Shown: piece by piece, positions 62,418-64,000 of the stretch
Layout: every line of letters begins with the position of its first letter
Position numbering within the stretch: the stretch's first letter is position 1
Source: Luscinia megarhynchos
Taxonomy: Eukaryota; Chordata; Aves; Passeriformes; Turdidae
Assembly (NCBI GenBank): GCA_034336665.1
Contig: CM067576.1
Span: 15,367,385 to 15,431,384, forward strand
Direction of reading: 5' to 3'
Length of the DNA: 64,000 nucleotides
Position numbers and translations under genes: made by a program
The notes under the pieces: generated by a model
The model's input: the letters and a program-made list of their open reading frames with translations, nothing else
Databases searched by the model: none
What the model was told of the DNA's origin: nothing

Positions 62418-63181
62418 CCGTCCCTGCTATCCCGGGAATCGGGAATATCCCTGAACAGCCCCAACCATCCCTGCTATTCCGGGAATCGGGGAGCATCCCT
62501 GAACAGCCCCAACCATCCCTGCTATTCCGGGAATGGGGAGCATCCCTGAACAGCCCCAACCATCCCTGCTATCCCGGGAATGGGGAACATCCCTGAACAG
62601 CCCCAACCATCCCTGCTATTCCTGGGTATCCGGGAACATCCCTGAAAAGCCCCAACCATCCCTGCTATTCCTGGGTATCCGGGAACATCCCTGAACAACC
62701 CCAACCATCCCTGCTATCCCGGGAATGGGGAACATCCCCGAAAAGCCCCAGCCATCCCTGCTATCCCGCGAATGGGGAACATCCCTGAAAAACCCCAACC
62801 ATCCCTGCTATTCCTGGGTATCCGGGAACATCCCTGAACAACCCCAACCATCCCTGCTATCCCGGGAATGGGGAACATCCCTGAAAAGCCCCAACCATCC
62901 CTGCTATTCCGGGAATTGAGGAACATCCCTGAAAAACCCCAACCATCCCTGCTATTCCCCGGAAATCTGGGAACATCCCTGAAAAGCCCCAACCATCCCT
63001 GCTATTCCGGGAATGGGGAACATCCCTGAAAAGCCCCAACCATCCCTGCTATTCCGGGAATGGGGAACATCCCTGAAAAGCCCCAATCATCCCTGCTATC
63101 CCGGGAATCTGGGAACATCCCTGAAAAAGCCCCAACCATCCCTGCTATTCCGGGAATTGAGGAACATCCCTGAAAAGCCCA
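62418..63181 (+). repeat. 47-bp minisatellite, about 16 copies
   Basis: A tandem array whose unit begins CCATCCCTGCTATTCCGGGA and ends CCTGAAAAGCCCCAA, usually 47 bases, with some 48-50-base variants. I count 16 units. Many units carry the near-palindrome ATTCCGGGAAT or its ATCCCGGGAAT variant; others have an expanded TTCCTGGGTATCCGGGAA form. Strong GC richness contrasts with the surroundings. Both strands stay open for tens of codons because the repeat lacks stops, which is not evidence of coding. Confidence 0.97.
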
Positions 63182-64000
63182 GCTGGCTCTGCTGCTCCCC
63201 CACATCGGGACACTCTGCAATGCACAGCTGGATGGCAACACGCACATCTGCCCAGGCCCCGCTAAATATTTGTTTTGCTCAAGTCAATATGCACATTTTC
63301 AGACTCTCAGCCAAATTTAAAAAGAACTTGGCTTTATCACAAGATCTCTTAGACCTCAAGCCGAGTTTATATAGCTGGTTTTATTCAGCAGAAGTTTCCA
63401 GAACTCGTGGAGTTTTACTCCCTTTTCCCTGCAGATGTGAGCTTCAAGATTAAGGGGAAAATCACTCAAGGAAAGTAAAATCAAACAGTGGAAAGATCAG
63501 AGCTTGTCATATGTCTAACTAAGAAGGAGTGGTGAAGCATTAAACACTCACTAAGAAATGCACAGAGTTTTCAAAGTTACCAGCAGACCAGATTTACCTC
63601 TCCTGGAGGGACCCTACAAAGGGATAGTGCTAGTGGGGCTTCAAACTCTTCATCTGTTAAATTAGGTATGTTGGAAATGTCACACTATATCTAAATAAAG
63701 GCAGCCAGATGGGTAACAGACAGATTTTTAAATGCTCCTAGAAATATTGGCACATTTTTTCAGTGTAGGATATCCTGCAAGAGCTGGTCCCAGCAGCTCC
63801 CCCATTCCATCAGTGCCACAGGTAGAGAGTAAGGTGAGCAGCCACAATCTACTCTGGCAGCAACAGCAAGACTACGGGAGTGCTGAGGACTTGTAACACT
63901 TCAATTGTTCCTTCAAATTTTGTTTTTGAAAACAGCTTTCATAAATTGTAGCTCATGTTAAACCCTTCCAGTTGTGAGCTGTTGTTAGAATGTGTTTCCT
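63182..64000. other. Unassigned right edge
   Basis: 819 bases with no recognised repeat, coding or RNA feature. A plus-strand open frame runs out of the minisatellite into this segment, but it is repeat-derived at its start and matches no family. Confidence 0.6.

Noticed and set aside
62353..63247. Several 60-92-codon minus-strand frames full of Gly, Phe, Arg and Ile-Ala-Gly repeats, and similar plus-strand frames
   Set aside because: They are translations of the 47-bp minisatellite, whose unit lacks stops in several frames; unit length is not a multiple of three and frames change between copies.
39895..64000. Possible miR-146a locus, which lies downstream of ATP10B in mammals
   Set aside because: I looked for the mature miR-146a sequence on both strands and did not find it; it may lie further downstream.
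1..64000. An undescribed multi-gene system (CRISPR, toxin-antitoxin, biosynthetic or phage-like cluster)
   Set aside because: The DNA is vertebrate, with one spliced gene and repeats; nothing resembles a bacterial-type locus or a new gene cluster.

Overview
The window is vertebrate nuclear DNA, almost certainly from a bird and probably a songbird. It is AT-rich, carries one long intron-rich gene, contains three CR1 LINE fragments with the typical avian 3' end (repeats of an ATTCTRTG-like octamer), and has several avian-style solo LTRs. No bacterial-type genes, CRISPR array or operon are present. Avian origin rests on the repeat families; the songbird guess rests on remembered LTR families and is inference. 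|| Layout. (1) 1-6350: no exon recognised; read as an upstream ATP10B intron, holding two solo-LTR-like elements. (2) 6351-39894: twenty consecutive plus-strand coding exons of ATP10B, a P4-ATPase (class 5 phospholipid flippase), from the A-domain to the stop codon. About 1,307 codons are present. The N-terminal exons with the first two membrane helices are not here and must lie upstream. All junctions follow GT-AG and phases match at every intron, except for a one-base surplus inside the exon at 21264-21500. The introns carry CR1 copies, LTR fragments and small tandem duplications. (3) 39895-~41270: likely 3' UTR and flank without a canonical AATAAA. (4) ~41271-41866: LTR-like element with the first AATAAA after the stop codon. 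(5) 41867-60883: gene-poor intergenic DNA with one pentanucleotide microsatellite. (6) 60884-63181: a repeat stack of a CR1 fragment, LTR-like DNA and a 16-copy, 47-bp GC-rich minisatellite. (7) 63182-64000: unassigned. || Biology. The exons together encode one flippase: actuator domain (DGETN), TM3-TM4 with the PISL motif, phosphorylation site DKTGT, a long variable insert, nucleotide-binding domain (KGAD), P-domain (TGDKQET, GDGAND), TM5-TM10 and a cytoplasmic tail. In mammals ATP10B is a late endosomal/lysosomal translocator of glucosylceramide and phosphatidylcholine that works with a CDC50 subunit. || No new biological system was found. The points most worth a second look are the apparent single-base frameshift in the variable insert with a possible in-frame rescue acceptor just downstream, the minisatellite with recurrent TTCCGGGAA (STAT-like) palindromes, and the possible use of an LTR polyadenylation signal by ATP10B.
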